Positions 62,018 to 64,000 of a stretch of DNA of 64,000 nucleotides are shown here, one piece after another (the first letter of the stretch is position 1; each line of letters begins with the position of its first letter). The DNA comes from JAUIET01 sp045106985 (GTDB lineage: Bacteria > Pseudomonadota > Gammaproteobacteria > Pseudomonadales > JAUIET01): the NCBI GenBank assembly GCA_045106985.1, contig JBGCFQ010000021.1, positions 62,001 to 126,000 on the forward strand, written 5' to 3'. The position numbers and the translations under genes are program-made. The notes beneath the pieces were generated by a model that saw only the letters and a list, made by a program, of their open reading frames with translations, searched no databases and was not told where the DNA came from.

Positions 62018-63085
62018 TTATTGGTTGCTGGCGAGGCCAAGGCGTTGCCCCTGATAAGAGCCATCCTGCACGCGCGACCACCAAGCCTCATTGTCCAAAT
62101 ACCATTGCACCGTTTTCTCGAGACCGGTTGTAAAGGTTTCCAGAGGCGTCCAACCCAGCTCTCTTTCAATTTTGCTTGCGTCAATAGCGTAGCGAACGTC
62201 ATGCCCGGGTCTATCTGCGACAAAGGTAATTAGGTCGGAGTAGCGTGACACGCCGTTTGGTTTGTTGGGTGCCAAGCGTTCCAATGCGGCACAAATTTCA
62301 TTAACTACATCAATGTTCTTTTGCTCATTATGGCCGCCAATATTGTAGGTTTCGCCAACGACTCCTTTAGTAGCAACGAGCAGTAGGGCTCTGGCATGAT
62401 CTTCCACGTAGAGCCAATCACGAATCTGTTGTCCATCGCCATAAACCGGTAAGGGTTTGCCATCCAGAGCGTTCAGAATGGCCAAGGGAATTAGCTTTTC
62501 TGGAAAGTGGTAGGGACCATAATTGTTTGAACAGTTAGTAACAACCACTGGGAGGTCAAAGGTTGCGTGCCATGCTCGCACTAAATGGTCTGAAGAAGCC
62601 TTGCTTGCCGAGTACGGGGAGTTTGGTTCGTAGCGACTGTGTTCGTGAAACAAGCCTGTTTCGCCAAGCGAGCCGTAGACCTCGTCAGTGCTGATGTGAT
62701 GGAATCGAAATGTGCTCTTGCGATCTTCCTGCAACTCGTTCCAATAGGCGCGTGCCGCTTGCAGTAAGGTAAAGGTGCCTATTATGTTGCTTTCTATAAA
62801 GTCCGCTGGTCCGTCGATTGAGCGATCGACGTGCGATTCTGCCGCTAGGTGCATCACGATATCGGGTTGGAAGCTGTTGAATGCGGCGCTGACATCCGAC
62901 GAATTGCAAATGTCCAACTGTGCAAAATTGTAGCGGTCACTGTCGCTAGACGAGCCTAAGCTCTCTAAATTGCCGGCATACGTCAGTTTGTCGATGTTTA
63001 AAACGCTGTGGTCGGTGTGCTCAATAATCAGACGAACTACAGCAGAACCTATAAAGCCAGCTCCGCCTGTAAGTAAAATATTCAT
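62018..63085 (-). CDS. rfbB: dTDP-glucose 4,6-dehydratase
   Basis: NAD-dependent extended SDR of 355 residues; second step of dTDP-rhamnose synthesis. The GGAGFIGSAVVR motif is at the N terminus and the catalytic Y-x3-K is in YSASKASSD; HISTDEVYG and NCSNNYGPYHFPEKLIP are classic RmlB motifs. The start is ATG 63085; a TTG three codons upstream (63094) is less likely. First gene of the rfb unit. Confidence 0.95.
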   Translation of the reverse strand: MNILLTGGAGFIGSAVVRLIIEHTDHSVLNIDKLTYAGNLESLGSSSDSDRYNFAQLDICNSSDVSAAFNSFQPDIVMHLAAESHVDRSIDGPADFIESNIIGTFTLLQAARAYWNELQEDRKSTFRFHHISTDEVYGSLGETGLFHEHSRYEPNSPYSASKASSDHLVRAWHATFDLPVVVTNCSNNYGPYHFPEKLIPLAILNALDGKPLPVYGDGQQIRDWLYVEDHARALLLVATKGVVGETYNIGGHNEQKNIDVVNEICAALERLAPNKPNGVSRYSDLITFVADRPGHDVRYAIDASKIERELGWTPLETFTTGLEKTVQWYLDNEAWWSRVQDGSYQGQRLGLASNQ

Positions 63086-63094
63086 TATAATCAA

Positions 63095-63444
63095 TCACTT
63101 GTGAATTCAAAAAATGGCAAGTGAGGGATGACTGAATACTATCCTTGTCACATCGCGCCACAGGATAATAATAGACTCAATGAGCAATATCCGCATGGGA
63201 AAAGCGTTCTAGCGGTAGTATGAACAAATGGAGGGTGATCATTTTACTGAAGCCTGCCCTTCCTGGGCGGACTATCGCGCTGATGGCGATGGTGGAGTTA
63301 AAGTGACATCCCTGTGCTCCCAATCCTTTAGAGCATACTAGTCAGTCTGGTTCGGTATGTTTAGAGGCGATAGCTGGTATTGATGTGCGATATATCCCAC
63401 ATCAATACTCCGCATAATTATCTCGGCATCAGCATCAGTATGTA
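63095..63444. other. 350-bp non-coding region before rfbB
   Basis: I see no convincing gene here. It contains two short plus-strand frames of under 40 codons near 63220-63340 and a perfect inverted repeat at 63377-63408 (reported separately). It probably holds the rfb promoter on the minus strand, but I could not pick clear -35/-10 elements. Confidence 0.4.
63377..63408. repeat. 11-bp perfect inverted repeat
   Basis: GTATTGATGTG (63377-63387) and CACATCAATAC (63398-63408) with a 10-nt spacer. It is 37 bp downstream of the stop of the FN3 gene (minus strand), but no T-run follows on either strand. It is therefore more likely a protein-binding site or RNA hairpin than a simple terminator. Confidence 0.65.
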
Positions 63445-64000
63445 TTAATTGCCGATGGTTTTGCTTACCACTTGGGAAAGCTCGCTGTACATGCCATCAG
63501 TATCAATCGTTACCATAGAAAAGTAATAGGTGTCGGTGCTCAGCGGCTCCAATGTAAACTGGGTTTGATTCCTATTGTCGAGTCGAATAGTGCGGCTGCT
63601 ACCTGCATTCTCAGCGGTTACGTAGATCTCGTAAGACGCAATCTCATTCAAACTCAATGATTCGCCATTTTCACGCTGCGTTGGAATATTCCATGACAAG
63701 CGTGCACTGCCCGTTACGGGTGCAGGTTTTGGCGGCGCGACTGGAACAACAGGAGACACAGGCGTTGTGGGGACGGCAGCGATCACAGGGGGTTGCTTAA
63801 CTATAATGGGTGTTTTGCTGTCAGTTACAGTGTTTGGCACACTTGGAACTTGCTGGTTTCTCAACAGCTCGGGGTTGGCACGAAGCGCTGCTGCTATTGC
63901 TTCATTCCGCTTGCGTTCGGCAATTATCGCCACGGCCGCAGGGTCGGCTTTGACAGCAGCTACCATCGCGTCGTTGCGCATGCGTTCAGCAACGGCTTCC
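63445..64000 (-). CDS. fibronectin type III-domain protein, partial
   Basis: C-terminal part of a larger protein; the frame remains open to base 64000 upstream of the ATG at 63981. At the visible start are imperfect tandem repeats of about 20 residues (AERMRNDAMVAAVKADPA, then AERKRNEAIAAALRANPE). A Pro/Val-rich linker (about residues 48-90) follows, and then one FN3-like domain at the C terminus, with ARLSWNIPTQ and the ending DTYYFSMVTIDTDGMYSELSQ. It is probably exported or surface-bound; the N terminus is not visible. It is followed by the rfb operon on the same strand. Confidence 0.75.
   Translation of the reverse strand, partial: EAVAERMRNDAMVAAVKADPAAVAIIAERKRNEAIAAALRANPELLRNQQVPSVPNTVTDSKTPIIVKQPPVIAAVPTTPVSPVVPVAPPKPAPVTGSARLSWNIPTQRENGESLSLNEIASYEIYVTAENAGSSRTIRLDNRNQTQFTLEPLSTDTYYFSMVTIDTDGMYSELSQVVSKTIGN

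Noticed and set aside
63220..63340. Two short plus-strand frames (28 and 37 codons) that at first looked like a broken secreted-protein gene
   Set aside because: Too short, in different frames, with no identifiable parent gene.
1..64000. CRISPR arrays, insertion sequences, prophage genes
   Set aside because: No regularly spaced repeats, transposase or phage structural proteins were seen on either strand.

Overview
The window looks like chromosome of a free-living, probably marine, heterotrophic gammaproteobacterium (Pseudomonadales/Cellvibrionales-like). Reasons: the conserved miaB-ybeZ-ybeY-ybeX-lnt...leuS block is arranged as in Pseudomonas; DUF1820, DUF1631 and RapA proteins typical of that group are present; there are sulfonate (taurine) and N-methyl-compound catabolic genes; and base composition is close to balanced by eye. 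No phage, insertion sequence, CRISPR array or plasmid function was seen. There is one tRNA gene, tRNA-Arg(CCT).

Layout. 1-6286: housekeeping block on the minus strand (leuS fragment, lnt, ybeX, ybeY, ybeZ, miaB). 6399-14198: DUF1820 protein, PilZ and DUF1631 pair, a Lon-family protease with a good heat-shock (sigma-32-type) promoter, a structured RNA region with a strong terminator and a c-di-GMP-I-riboswitch-like 3' half in front of an MFS transporter, then a TauE/SafE permease and a 54-residue membrane peptide. 14211-21056: MsbA-like ABC exporter, secreted esterase, Ada, a secreted small protein, an SLC13/RCK permease and a small SutA-like protein. 21175-28210: tight four-gene unit (B12-binding radical SAM enzyme, exported M20 peptidase, trimethylamine-dehydrogenase-like flavoprotein, non-pyrrolysine MttB-type methyltransferase), apparently for a methylated amine. 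28258-37609: rapA, nitroreductase, hydrolase, a winged-helix regulator/membrane-protein pair with an 11-bp inverted-repeat operator, EEP nuclease, FAD-linked hydroxyacid dehydrogenase and type II DAHP synthase. 37905-41631: small hypothetical and a surface-glycan-type cluster (epimerase, FAD protein, GtrA, methyltransferase). 41618-43786: purine nucleoside phosphorylase diverging from mtnA, then tRNA-Arg.

44050-55895 is the most distinctive part. It is a taurine/sulfoacetaldehyde locus: tpa diverges from a MocR/TauR-type regulator, followed by xsc - cobS-like - cobT-like - pta. Facing these is an amidohydrolase plus an acylating aldehyde dehydrogenase (SauS-like). Taurine would be deaminated to sulfoacetaldehyde, which Xsc turns into sulfite and acetyl phosphate, which Pta turns into acetyl-CoA. 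Embedded between xsc and pta, with overlapping reading frames, is an AAA+/VWA pair homologous to cobaltochelatase CobS/CobT but with no CobN in the window. By analogy to CbbQ/CbbO and NorQ/NorD it may be an Xsc-specific activase or chaperone. This is my leading candidate for an undescribed system. Matching direct repeats (CTGG boxes, 23-bp period) lie before both tpa and xsc and are plausible operators of the regulator.

55981-64000: metallo-beta-lactamase-fold protein divergent from a cytochrome P450, a DUF4410-like secreted protein, an enoyl-CoA hydratase-family protein, the dTDP-rhamnose operon rfbBACD on the minus strand, and the end of a repeat-bearing fibronectin-III protein that runs off the window.

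All family calls are from reading the translated sequence. No database search was possible.
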